Below, piece after piece: positions 1-5,860 of a stretch of 6,696 bases of DNA. A program made the translations under genes and the position numbers. Location: NCBI GenBank assembly GCA_015662325.1, contig DQUJ01000081.1:1-6696 (forward strand), read 5' to 3'. The notes under the pieces were generated by a model. That model worked only from the letters and a program-made list of their open reading frames with translations, was not told where the DNA came from and ran no database searches. Each line of letters starts with the position of its first letter. Positions within the stretch are counted from its first letter, which is position 1. The DNA comes from Leucothrix mucor (GTDB lineage Bacteria; Pseudomonadota; Gammaproteobacteria; Thiotrichales; Thiotrichaceae).

Positions 1-215
1 AAATCATTATTGCTAATTGCTTCATAGTATTTACCCTATTATTTTATGGTGGAGATTATATTGTATATTATCAAAGGCGTTTAGAATATATTGAACTAGC
101 ACCTCGGAAGCCGTGCAATCCGATTAGTTTTGGTTCACAGTTGGTTATTTTGCCACACGGTTTATCTGAATATTTAAATGCTTTTGTTATAGCGGTTACA
201 ATAAGGGATGATTAA
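1..215 (+). CDS. 3' end of an unrecognised, possibly membrane-anchored protein (partial)
   Basis: The reading frame is open from the left edge (first full codon at 3) to a TAA at 213-215, giving about 70 residues. I do not recognise the family. The visible part starts with a hydrophobic stretch (about residues 1-16, rich in I, F, L, V and T) followed by aromatic and charged residues (GGDYIVYYQRR), which would fit the end of a membrane segment. The remainder contains APRKPC and a final ALPHATIC run, LNAFVIAVTIRDD. The last 8 bases overlap the start of the next ORF (ATG at 208, TAA at 213-215), an arrangement that suggests translational coupling. The local base composition is AT-rich, like the following fragment and unlike the conserved genes further right. 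It could be a real accessory gene or a decayed one; the upstream sequence is needed to tell. Confidence 0.4.
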   Translation, partial: IIIANCFIVFTLLFYGGDYIVYYQRRLEYIELAPRKPCNPISFGSQLVILPHGLSEYLNAFVIAVTIRDD

Positions 216-414
216 AATAACAACCATAATATTCATATCATCCTTTTTAATTGCCTGTAACGGTGTAAGTACAAAAATATCAAATCAAGATGATAATTCA
301 GATCCGAGTTATCCTGAAAGCACAAAATCATTTTCTCAGGCAAAGCGTGAAGCAACCCAAATTTATATAAACCACCAAGAAGCTTTTTATTCAGGCTGTG
401 ACCTTACCGCCTGA
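208..414 (+). pseudogene. N-terminal remnant of an endonuclease I (EndA/Vvn-like) lipoprotein
   Basis: The ORF encodes 68 residues and ends at TGA 412-414. Residues 1-17 look like a lipoprotein signal: a lysine at position 3, a hydrophobic core, then a lipobox LIAC with the lipidated cysteine at 17. A Ser/Asp/Asn-rich linker follows. Residues about 42-66 (SFSQAKREATQIY...FYSGCD) match from memory the first conserved stretch of secreted endonuclease I: E. coli EndA has SFSQAKAAA...FYCGCK and Vibrio Vvn has SFSAAKQQAVKIY...FYCGCD. In family members this segment is followed by about 180 more residues, including the catalytic ββα-metal motif with its EHVVPAWQFG signature. Nothing like that follows here in any forward frame before the tRNA, so the gene is truncated and should have no nuclease activity. 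The first cysteine of the FYCGC pattern is serine. The ATG is the first start after an in-frame stop at 202-204; AGGG directly abuts it, so spacing for a Shine-Dalgarno is poor and coupling to the upstream ORF is more likely. A short secreted lipoprotein of unknown role is the alternative reading. Confidence 0.6.
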
Positions 415-431
415 ATGAAGTATATGTAGAA

Positions 432-470
432 ATAAGCCCTCACCATCAAAGAGCTTATATGGTTTTTTCT
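432..470 (+). terminator. possible intrinsic terminator after the EndA remnant
   Basis: ATAAG (432-436) plus CTC (439-441) can pair with GAG (451-453) plus CTTAT (454-458), leaving a two-base bulge and a nine-base loop. A run of six T follows at 463-468. The stem is short and AT-rich, and four bases separate it from the T run, so the call is tentative. It lies 18 bases after the truncated ORF and would end transcription from the left edge. Confidence 0.35.
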
Positions 471-511
471 TAGTTTTCGCGTTTCTAATTTTTACGTCTG
501 ATAAAGCCGTT

Positions 512-547
512 GGGGTATGTCCTCAAAGTCGAAAAATAACATACCCC
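512..547. repeat. 9-bp perfect inverted repeat GGGGTATGT / ACATACCCC
   Basis: The left arm at 512-520 and right arm at 539-547 are exact reverse complements around an 18-base AT-rich spacer. No T run follows on either strand, so it does not look like a terminator. GGGGTA-type repeats are common just upstream of tyrosine integrase genes inserted at tRNA genes (recalled from general knowledge), which fits its place about 140 bp from the 3' end of tRNA-Leu. Confidence 0.6.
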
Positions 548-571
548 GAAACAGGCCCCAGAAATATAATG

Positions 572-621
572 GATCTAAACAACTTTATTTGGACTACAAA
601 AGACACTGCGAGACTATAGGG
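572..621. other. 10-bp phased GAC motifs, possible integrase arm-site remnant
   Basis: GAC occurs at 592, 602 and 612, exactly one helical turn apart, in the contexts GACTAC, GACACT and GACTAT. In the same register lie GATCT at 572 and ACTTT at 582. Read on the - strand, this is a series of AGTC-like motifs between tRNA-Leu and the GGGGTATGT inverted repeat. That order (tRNA 3' end, phased short repeats, GGGGTA repeats, then the integrase start) is typical of islands with P4-type integrases. No integrase gene follows here. The repeats are directly visible; their role is inference. Confidence 0.3.
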
Positions 622-625
622 CGCA

Positions 626-651
626 AAAGAAAGCCCGCTATGGGCGGGCTT
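626..651 (-). terminator. intrinsic terminator of the secG-tRNA-Leu transcript
   Basis: AAGCCCGC (631-638) and GCGGGCTT (644-651) form a perfect 8-bp GC-rich stem with a 5-base loop. On the - strand the stem is followed by TTTCTTTT-type sequence running down to about 626. It lies 33 bases beyond the CCA end of the tRNA and is the natural end of the glmM-tpiA-secG-tRNA transcription group. Confidence 0.85.
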
Positions 652-660
652 AATGGATTT

Positions 661-675
661 CCTAGAACTTCTAGG
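661..675. repeat. 15-base palindrome CCTAGAA-C-TTCTAGG in the tRNA trailer
   Basis: The two 7-base arms are perfect reverse complements around a single central base. The loop is too tight for an ideal RNA hairpin, so a protein-binding or recombination core-type site is as likely as an RNA structure. It sits nine bases from the CCA end of tRNA-Leu, between the tRNA and the terminator. Confidence 0.4.
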
Positions 676-684
676 ACTTTGTAT

Positions 685-769
685 TGGTGCCGACGGCCGG
701 AGTCGAACCGGCACTGCTTGCGCAACACGCCCCTCAAGCGTGCGTGTCTACCAATTTCACCACGTCGGC
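685..769 (-). tRNA. leuU: tRNA-Leu, anticodon GAG
   Basis: The - strand reads GCCGACG at its 5' end (769) and CGTCGGC-A-CCA at its 3' end (685), so the 7-bp acceptor stem is perfect and CCA is encoded. The anticodon arm is CACGC-TTGAGGG-GCGTG, giving anticodon GAG, which decodes CUC/CUU leucine codons. The T arm is GCCGG-TTCGACT-CCGGC. The long variable arm (TGC-GCAA-GCA) is expected of a class II leucine tRNA, and the 85-base length is normal. It lies 71 bases downstream of secG on the same strand, as leuU does in E. coli, and I see no terminator between them, so co-transcription and processing are likely. The 3' end borders the accessory-looking DNA to the left, a common integration position. 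Confidence 0.97.
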
Positions 770-840
770 TAGTTTATTCTGACCTATGAGGGTTGTTAAT
801 TATTTTCCATATTACGACAAACAATCAACAAATCAGAAAT

Positions 841-1242
841 TTACTCAGGAACATCTGCTGGTTTAGCAGGGGCAGTTTCAATGGCTTTATCTGTTACTGT
901 TGCTGGCACATCAGAGGGCGATGGTACTGCTACCGCGCTTGTTGCCGGCGCATCCATTACTGAATCACTAATTGTTTCTGGAACAACTGATGTATTTCCA
1001 CCCGTATCTGGGTGAGCCGTCAACCATGCAAGAAACAATGAATTTGCAAAGAAGATTGCCGCTAGAATTGCAGTTGCACGACTTAGGAAATTTCCCGAGC
1101 CTTTAGAACCAAAGACTGTTCCTGCCGCACCACCACCAAAAGCTGCGCCTGCATCTGCGCCTTTACCATGCTGTATCAGCACAAGCCCAATGATACTTAA
1201 TGCAACCAGTATCTGTACTATTAATAAAACGTTATATAACAT
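841..1242 (-). CDS. secG: protein translocase subunit SecG
   Basis: SecG is the small inner-membrane partner of SecY and SecE that assists SecA-driven protein export. The product has 133 residues. Residues about 3-25 form the first membrane helix (a VLLIVQILVALSIIGLVLIQ-type segment). It is followed by the family hallmark HGKGADAGAAFGGGAAGTVFGS, then GSGNFLSRAT and a second membrane helix at about 52-74. Residues 77-133 are an Ala/Pro/Thr/Val-rich, probably unstructured tail, longer than in E. coli SecG (about 110 residues in all) but common in gammaproteobacteria. The ATG at 1240-1242 has TTAGGT about nine bases upstream. The gene begins 25 bases after the tpiA stop on the same strand, so the two are almost certainly co-transcribed. 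tRNA-Leu follows, as in related genomes. Confidence 0.95.
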   Translation of the reverse strand: MLYNVLLIVQILVALSIIGLVLIQHGKGADAGAAFGGGAAGTVFGSKGSGNFLSRATAILAAIFFANSLFLAWLTAHPDTGGNTSVVPETISDSVMDAPATSAVAVPSPSDVPATVTDKAIETAPAKPADVPE

Positions 1243-1267
1243 TTGTTTTTACCTAATTATTTTCTAT

Positions 1268-2014
1268 TTAGCCTGCACGACAAATCGCTAGGAAGTCTTC
1301 AGCTTTTAACGAAGCTCCACCAATCAATCCACCATCAATGTCTTCCATTGCGAATAGCTCGTCTGCGTTTCCGCCGTTTACGCTACCGCCGTATAAAATT
1401 CGTACTTTTTCTGCAACGCCTGCATCACGTTTTGCTATTTTTGAACGTATAAATGTATGTACGTCTTGTGCTTGCTGAGGTGATGCTGTTTTACCTGTAC
1501 CGATTGCCCAAACTGGCTCATAAGCAATCACGGCATCACCCAATGCTGCGATACCTTCTAAAGCGATTACTGCGTCTAACTGGCGTGATACCACTTCTTC
1601 GGTAACACCACTTTCGCGTTCTTCTAGTGACTCGCCGACACAAAGAATAGGCGTTAAACCATGCTTTCTTGCGGCTGCAAATTTATTCGCTGTATCAGCG
1701 TCTTTTTCACCAAACAGGGTGCGTCGTTCGGAGTGACCTACAATCGCATACTGACAGTTAAAGTCTTTAAGCATTTCGCCTGAAATCTCACCTGTAAATG
1801 CGCCCGAATCATTTTCAGAAATGCTTTCTGAACCATAACCGATGCTTGTTCCTGAGAGAATTTCTTCAACGAGCGGGATGTAAATATAAGGCGCACAGAC
1901 GACGACATCTGCCTTTGCTTCTGACATACCTGCTTGAATACCACTTAATAATTCCTTAATACTTTCTTTTGAGCCATTAAGTTTCCAGTTTCCTGCTACT
2001 AACGTCTTACGCAT
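1268..2014 (-). CDS. tpiA: triosephosphate isomerase
   Basis: This cytosolic enzyme interconverts dihydroxyacetone phosphate and glyceraldehyde 3-phosphate in glycolysis and gluconeogenesis. At 248 residues it has the usual length. All catalytic residues are present: Asn9 and Lys11 (GNWKLNGS), His94 (IVGHSERR) and Glu166 (AYEPVWAIGTGKTA, including flexible loop 6 at about 167-177). The phosphate-binding GGSV (209-212) and GGASL (232-236) are intact. One oddity is that the normally well conserved GAQN interface motif near residues 61-64 reads GSES here, just before an intact GAFTGE (71-76). The ATG at 2012-2014 is preceded by GGGGAAA (2021-2027), a good ribosome binding site. The gene lies 149 bases after glmM, with a perfect inverted repeat in the gap, and 25 bases before secG. 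Confidence 0.97.
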   Translation of the reverse strand: MRKTLVAGNWKLNGSKESIKELLSGIQAGMSEAKADVVVCAPYIYIPLVEEILSGTSIGYGSESISENDSGAFTGEISGEMLKDFNCQYAIVGHSERRTLFGEKDADTANKFAAARKHGLTPILCVGESLEERESGVTEEVVSRQLDAVIALEGIAALGDAVIAYEPVWAIGTGKTASPQQAQDVHTFIRSKIAKRDAGVAEKVRILYGGSVNGGNADELFAMEDIDGGLIGGASLKAEDFLAICRAG

Positions 2015-2059
2015 GATAGATTTCCCCGTCGTTTACGAATCGCGGAAGGTTAACCCTAG

Positions 2060-2091
2060 AACGCCCATAAATCAAATGATTTATGGGCGTT
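2060..2091. repeat. 15-bp perfect inverted repeat between glmM and tpiA
   Basis: AACGCCCATAAATCA (2060-2074) and its exact reverse complement (2077-2091) are separated by two bases, so the RNA would form a long hairpin. On the - strand the stem is followed by CTAGGG rather than a T run, and on the + strand by TTATGACG, so it is at best a poor intrinsic terminator. It lies 45 bases before the tpiA start, after the glmM stop. It may attenuate readthrough, protect the glmM mRNA end, or act as a processing site. Confidence 0.7.
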
Positions 2092-2163
2092 TATGACGTT
2101 ATTAGCAGTTTTATAAACTTATTTTTGAATATTCTGATTTAAGTAAGCTTGACTAAAAGTAAA

Positions 2164-3501
2164 TTAAGAACGCGCGACTTTTTCTACAACATCCGCAATT
2201 GCCTGCGCATGGACTGATGTATCCTTCTCATTTTCTGCTTCAACCATAACTCTTATCAATGGTTCTGTTCCAGAAGCTCTTAACAATACTCGTCCGCTAC
2301 CATTCATTTGTGTTTCGGCATCTTTTACAGCGGCTTGAATGGTTTTATTATCTAACGCCACCTTATTTTTGATGCGTACATTAATCAGTTTTTGCGGGTA
2401 TTTTTGCATCACTTGTTTTAATTCATGCAAGTTTTTACCACTGGCGATAATCGCATGCAACACTTGTAAAGCAGCAATTGTGCCATCCCCTGTTGCAATA
2501 CGATCACGCACGATAATATGACCTGATGATTCTCCACCTAATATGCCACCTGTTTTACGCATAATATCCATGACATAACGATCCCCCACATCGGCACGAT
2601 GAAAATTAAGCCCCATACCTGTCATCGCTTTTTCAAGCCCAAGGTTGCTCATTAACGTACCAACAACATCATCACCTAATGTGCCTTCTTTTAATCTATG
2701 TGCTGCGATAATAGCTAATACTTCATCACCATCGACTACTTCACCTTTATGATCGACCATCATCAAACGATCACCGTCGCCATCCAATGCAATACCCAAA
2801 TCTGCACGATATTCTGAAACACTTTTTTGCAATAAGGCTAACGAAGTTGCCCCACAGTTTTCATTGATATTAATGCCATTGGGCTCAGCCGCAATTTTTA
2901 CAACATCTGCACCCAGCTCTGAAAATACATCGGGGCTAACATGGTAGGTTGCGCCATTGGCACAATCGACGACAATACGCAGACCATCTAAAGTGATTTC
3001 TGTTGGAATGGCGCGTTTACAAAATTCAATATAACGCCCCGCTGCATCTTCTACACGCTCTACTTTACCAAGCTTTTCAGAGCTAACTGTTTCTAATTCT
3101 TTATCTAGGTATTTTTCTATTTCTATTTCTGTTTCATCCGTTAACTTGGTGCCGTTACTGGAAAAGAACTTAACACCATTATCTTGAAATGGGTTGTGTG
3201 ACGCGCTAATAACAATACCCGCAGAAGCACGAAAGGTACGTGTTAAATAAGCAACTGCTGGTGTTGGCATAGGCCCTAACAAACGAATATTAACACCTGC
3301 CGCAACTAAACCAGCTTCAAGTGCTGATTCCAGCATATAACCCGAAATTCGAGTATCTTTACCAATAACAACCAATGGGTTATTTTGTGCCGCAAGCACT
3401 TTGCCAGCCGCCCAACCTAGTTTTAATACAAAATCTGGCGTTAAAGGTGCTTTGCCGATCTCTCCACGAATGCCGTCTGTACCGAAATATTTTCTGCTCA
3501 T
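2164..3501 (-). CDS. glmM: phosphoglucosamine mutase
   Basis: GlmM converts glucosamine 6-phosphate to glucosamine 1-phosphate, the step before GlmU makes UDP-GlcNAc for peptidoglycan and lipopolysaccharide. The 445 residues match the usual length. The N-terminus [13 protein letters not shown] is canonical and fixes the start at 3499-3501. The phosphoserine loop SASHNP places the active serine at 101; the metal-binding loop DGDGDR is at 240-245; the sugar-binding ESSGH is at 324-328; and the C-terminal phosphate-binding [11 protein letters not shown] begins at 408. No convincing Shine-Dalgarno sequence precedes the ATG; the 15 bases upstream are A/T-rich. folP, the usual upstream neighbour, is absent. 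Instead a 158-bp mobile element ends 40 bases before the start, so the transcript probably has a long leader running through it. tpiA and secG follow. Confidence 0.98.
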   Translation of the reverse strand: MSRKYFGTDGIRGEIGKAPLTPDFVLKLGWAAGKVLAAQNNPLVVIGKDTRISGYMLESALEAGLVAAGVNIRLLGPMPTPAVAYLTRTFRASAGIVISASHNPFQDNGVKFFSSNGTKLTDETEIEIEKYLDKELETVSSEKLGKVERVEDAAGRYIEFCKRAIPTEITLDGLRIVVDCANGATYHVSPDVFSELGADVVKIAAEPNGININENCGATSLALLQKSVSEYRADLGIALDGDGDRLMMVDHKGEVVDGDEVLAIIAAHRLKEGTLGDDVVGTLMSNLGLEKAMTGMGLNFHRADVGDRYVMDIMRKTGGILGGESSGHIIVRDRIATGDGTIAALQVLHAIIASGKNLHELKQVMQKYPQKLINVRIKNKVALDNKTIQAAVKDAETQMNGSGRVLLRASGTEPLIRVMVEAENEKDTSVHAQAIADVVEKVARS

Positions 3502-3541
3502 AAGTTTATTATTGTAGCTACTGTTAATTGATTAGTTTTTA

Positions 3542-3699
3542 GAGACCTTTGCACGAGAGTATGGCTAGGGTTAAAAATAACGTAATTTTTCTGTTTTTCT
3601 TAAAAATGAGGGTAATAGTAGGGCTATTGACCGATTGTTTATGGAAATCAGGGAGAGTTTAAGCATCTGTAATCCGTAATATCTCTTGTGCAAAGGCTC
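3542..3699. mobile_element. miniature inverted-repeat element (MITE-like) upstream of glmM
   Basis: The left end GAGACCTTTGCACGAGAG (3542-3559) matches the reverse complement of the right end (3683-3699, read as GAGCCTTTGCACAAGAG) at 16 of 18 aligned positions, with one gap and one mismatch. Both ends are flanked by TTTTA (3537-3541 and 3700-3704), a possible 5-bp target duplication, although T-rich flanks make chance agreement possible. The 158-bp interior has no meaningful ORF, so it cannot move itself and would rely on a transposase encoded elsewhere. The GAGACCTTTGCA-type end reminds me of IS5-family insertion sequences, but this is from memory. It occupies the gap where folP is found in relatives and lies in the probable glmM leader. 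It could instead be an internally deleted insertion sequence. Confidence 0.65.
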
Positions 3700-3710
3700 T
3701 TTTAATCACA

Positions 3711-3738
3711 ATCATATCATTTTAAAACTGACGTTTAA
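3711..3738 (-). promoter_or_regulatory. candidate glmM promoter upstream of the MITE
   Basis: On the - strand TTAAAC (3733-3738) is followed after 16 bases by TATGAT (3711-3716). The -10 box is preceded by TG one base away, making an extended -10 element. Transcription would start near 3704, just outside the mobile element, and run about 200 bases through it to glmM. The -35 match is weak, so the extended -10 carries the call. Confidence 0.4.
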
Positions 3739-3748
3739 CTGAACACAA

Positions 3749-3801
3749 ATCAATGAACAATAAAAAGGACACTTAAAGCGTCCTTTTTATTGTTCATTGA
3801 T
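3749..3801 (-). terminator. very strong, bidirectional intrinsic terminator after ftsH
   Basis: The 22-base arms at 3749-3770 and 3780-3801 are perfect reverse complements around nine bases, which can themselves extend the stem by CTT/AAG after one mismatch. The GC-rich top (GGAC.../...GTCC) is followed by TTTTTATT on both strands, so it can terminate from either side. Its edge lies 17 bases past the ftsH stop. It separates the rlmE-ftsH group from glmM-tpiA-secG, which therefore needs its own promoter. Confidence 0.85.
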
Positions 3802-3818
3802 ATATTCACGTATCTAAA

Positions 3819-5762
3819 TTAGTGAGAACTTGCTGGCCCGCCTACTTTAGTGTCTGAGCCTTTATCTTTATCCGATGGCTCTGCTTTAACCGCAGAGCCA
3901 CCATCATCACCATCAAAATTTGAGGTATCATCATCCGACCAACCTTCTGGCGGCTGCGGGGTTTCACCTTTCATTAGTGCCTCAATCTGCGTTTGATCTA
4001 TCGTTTCATATTTCATCAATGCTTTGGTCATTGCATGAAGTATACTTATTTTTTCTTTAAGAATTTTTTCTGCTCGATCGTAGTTTTCTTCAATAATCTT
4101 ACGTACTTCATCATCAATTTCATGTGCGGTATCATCCGACACATGTTTAGTTTGTGTAACAGAACGACCTAAAAACACCTCACCCTCTTCTTCACTGTAC
4201 GATAATGGCCCGAGCTTCTCTGATAACCCCCATTTGGTTACCATATTACGTGCGATACTGGTTGCACGTTCAATATCGTTAGATGCGCCTGTTGTCACAC
4301 CACCTTTACCCAAGATCATTTCTTCGGCAATTCGGCCACCAAACAAAGTAGAAATTTGGCTTTCTAAGTTTTGTTTACTGGCGCTGTATTTGTCTTCTTC
4401 TGGCAAAAACATGGTGACACCCAACGCGCGCCCGCGTGGAATAATGGTTACTTTATAAACAGGATCATGATCAGGAACCGTTAAACCAACAATCGCATGC
4501 CCTGCCTCATGATATGCGGTGTTCTCTTTTTCTTTCTCGTTCATCACCATGGATTTACGCTCTGCACCCATCATGATTTTATCTTTAGCCTGTTCAAACT
4601 CTTCCATACTAACAGTACGTTTGTTTGCTCTTGCCGCAAATAAAGCAGCCTCGTTTATAAGGTTGGCTAAATCCGCACCTGAGAAACCTGGTGTGCCACG
4701 AGCAAGAATACCTGCCTTTACATCATCACCTAATGGCACTTTACGCATATGTACTTTTAAGATTTGCTCACGTCCGCGAACATCTGGCAATGGCACAACC
4801 ACTTGACGATCAAAACGACCAGGGCGTAATAAAGCAGCATCCAATACGTCTGGACGGTTAGTTGCGGCAATCACGATAACGCCTTCATTGCCTTCGAAAC
4901 CATCCATTTCAACCAACAGCTGGTTTAAGGTTTGTTCGCGCTCATCATTACCGCCGCCCATGCCTGCACCACGTTGGCGACCGACCGCATCAATTTCGTC
5001 GATAAATATAATACAAGGCGCGTGTTTTTTGGCCTGTTCGAACATATCACGTACACGTGATGCGCCGACACCGACAAACATTTCAACAAAGTCCGAACCC
5101 GAAATACTAAAGAAAGGCACTTTCGCTTCGCCAGCAATCGCTTTTGCAAGCAAGGTTTTACCCGTACCAGGAGAACCAGTTAATAAAACACCGCGTGGGA
5201 TTTTACCGCCAAGTTTCTGAAACTTACCTGGCTCGCGCAAAAACTCTACAATTTCAAATACTTCTTCTTTGGCTTCTTCACAACCTGCCACGTCGTTAAA
5301 GGTTCCTTTGACCTGATCTTCAGTCATCATGCGGGCTTTACTTTTGCCGAATGACATTGGGCCACCTTTGCCGCCACCGCCTTGCATCTGGCGCATGATG
5401 TAAATCCATAAACCGATAATTAATAAAAATGGAATAGTATTAACCAAAATATCAACTAAAACAGAGCGACCTTCTGGCTCTTTTACTTTAATCGCAACAT
5501 CGTGGCTTAATAAATCATCCACCATTTTAGGATCATTGTAAGGTGCGTAGGTCTGGAATTTTTCATTTGATGAAGTCGTACCCGTAATTACCTGCCCGCT
5601 GATTTCAACGTCTTTTACGCCGTTAGCGCCAACCTTTTTAATAAAGTCTGAATATGCCATGCCGCGAGATTGCTGTTCAGGCATTTGATATTTGCTGAAT
5701 ACAGCCACTAATACGAGGGCAATAACCACCCACATCACTATATTTTTATTTAAATCGTTCAA
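3819..5762 (-). CDS. ftsH: ATP-dependent zinc metalloprotease FtsH
   Basis: FtsH is a hexameric inner-membrane AAA+ protease that degrades misassembled membrane proteins and regulators such as LpxC and σ32 in E. coli. The 647 residues match E. coli in length. The order is: membrane helix 1 (about 8-23), periplasmic domain, membrane helix 2 (about 107-123), a Gly-rich linker, then the AAA module with Walker A GSPGTGKT (196-203), Walker B IIFIDE (251-256), pore FVG (229-231) and arginine fingers R313 and R316. The protease domain has zinc site HEAGH (418-422) and third ligand D496. The C-terminal tail is acidic and Ser/Gly-rich. Walker A has Ser at position 197 where Pro is usual. The start is TTG (5760-5762), supported by AGAGGG upstream; the nearest GTG/ATG (codons 9-10) would remove part of helix 1. 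It follows rlmE by 98 bases and has its own likely promoter. folP, the usual next gene, is missing. Confidence 0.98.
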   Translation of the reverse strand: MNDLNKNIVMWVVIALVLVAVFSKYQMPEQQSRGMAYSDFIKKVGANGVKDVEISGQVITGTTSSNEKFQTYAPYNDPKMVDDLLSHDVAIKVKEPEGRSVLVDILVNTIPFLLIIGLWIYIMRQMQGGGGKGGPMSFGKSKARMMTEDQVKGTFNDVAGCEEAKEEVFEIVEFLREPGKFQKLGGKIPRGVLLTGSPGTGKTLLAKAIAGEAKVPFFSISGSDFVEMFVGVGASRVRDMFEQAKKHAPCIIFIDEIDAVGRQRGAGMGGGNDEREQTLNQLLVEMDGFEGNEGVIVIAATNRPDVLDAALLRPGRFDRQVVVPLPDVRGREQILKVHMRKVPLGDDVKAGILARGTPGFSGADLANLINEAALFAARANKRTVSMEEFEQAKDKIMMGAERKSMVMNEKEKENTAYHEAGHAIVGLTVPDHDPVYKVTIIPRGRALGVTMFLPEEDKYSASKQNLESQISTLFGGRIAEEMILGKGGVTTGASNDIERATSIARNMVTKWGLSEKLGPLSYSEEEGEVFLGRSVTQTKHVSDDTAHEIDDEVRKIIEENYDRAEKILKEKISILHAMTKALMKYETIDQTQIEALMKGETPQPPEGWSDDDTSNFDGDDGGSAVKAEPSDKDKGSDTKVGGPASSH

Positions 5763-5769
5763 GAACTTA

Positions 5770-5775
5770 CCCTCT
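5770..5775 (-). promoter_or_regulatory. ribosome binding site fixing the TTG start of ftsH
   Basis: The - strand reads AGAGGG followed by TAAGTTC and then TTG. Seven bases between the Shine-Dalgarno core and TTG is ideal spacing, and no ATG/GTG in this frame lies between here and the membrane helix, so TTG is chosen as the start. Confidence 0.75.
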
Positions 5776-5792
5776 TTAGAACTTTTAGATGT

Positions 5793-5805
5793 ACGTTAAT
5801 AACGT
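5793..5805. promoter_or_regulatory. 13-base palindrome ACGTTA-A-TAACGT in the ftsH leader
   Basis: The arms at 5793-5798 and 5800-5805 are exact reverse complements around one base. This spacing suits binding by a dimeric regulator better than an RNA hairpin. It would lie about 20-30 bases downstream of the predicted ftsH transcription start, where a bound protein could block transcription. The regulator is unknown, and chance occurrence in AT-rich DNA cannot be excluded. Confidence 0.3.
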
Positions 5806-5829
5806 GCCTAACATAACCACCAATAGCGC

Positions 5830-5857
5830 ATTATATCACGCAATGGGCAGGTCTAAA
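5830..5857 (-). promoter_or_regulatory. σ70-type promoter of ftsH
   Basis: On the - strand TTTAGA (5852-5857, four of six matches to TTGACA) is followed after 16 bases by a perfect TATAAT (5830-5835), preceded by TG one base away (extended -10). It begins just after the rlmE stop and predicts a start near 5823 with a leader of about 60 bases. I saw no clear σ32-type element here, although ftsH is heat-induced in E. coli. Confidence 0.65.
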
Positions 5858-5860
5858 TTA

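Noticed and set aside
402..473. Continuation of the EndA remnant by frameshift (frame ending at about 473)
   Set aside because: The translated stretch (RLNEVYVEISPHHQRAYMVFS) shows no endonuclease I motifs, so a simple frameshift does not restore the protein.
523..714. 63-residue - strand ORF downstream of the tRNA
   Set aside because: It begins inside the tRNA and crosses the terminator, with no family resemblance or ribosome binding site.
517..789. 90-residue + strand ORF
   Set aside because: It runs through the terminator and antisense to tRNA-Leu; its residues simply translate tRNA sequence.
770..840. Separate promoter for tRNA-Leu (TTAACA, 17 bases, TAAACT)
   Set aside because: The predicted start would fall inside the mature tRNA, so co-transcription with secG is a better reading.
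1243..1452. + strand ORF opposite the tpiA C-terminus
   Set aside because: It is a shadow of a complete, well-conserved tpiA on the other strand.
1738..1944. Second - strand frame inside tpiA
   Set aside because: Out-of-frame shadow with no recognisable domain.
4234..5220. Several + and - strand ORFs (4234-4458, 4519-4806, 4888-5220, 4925-5149) within ftsH
   Set aside because: All are shadows of the ftsH reading frame, which has every expected motif.
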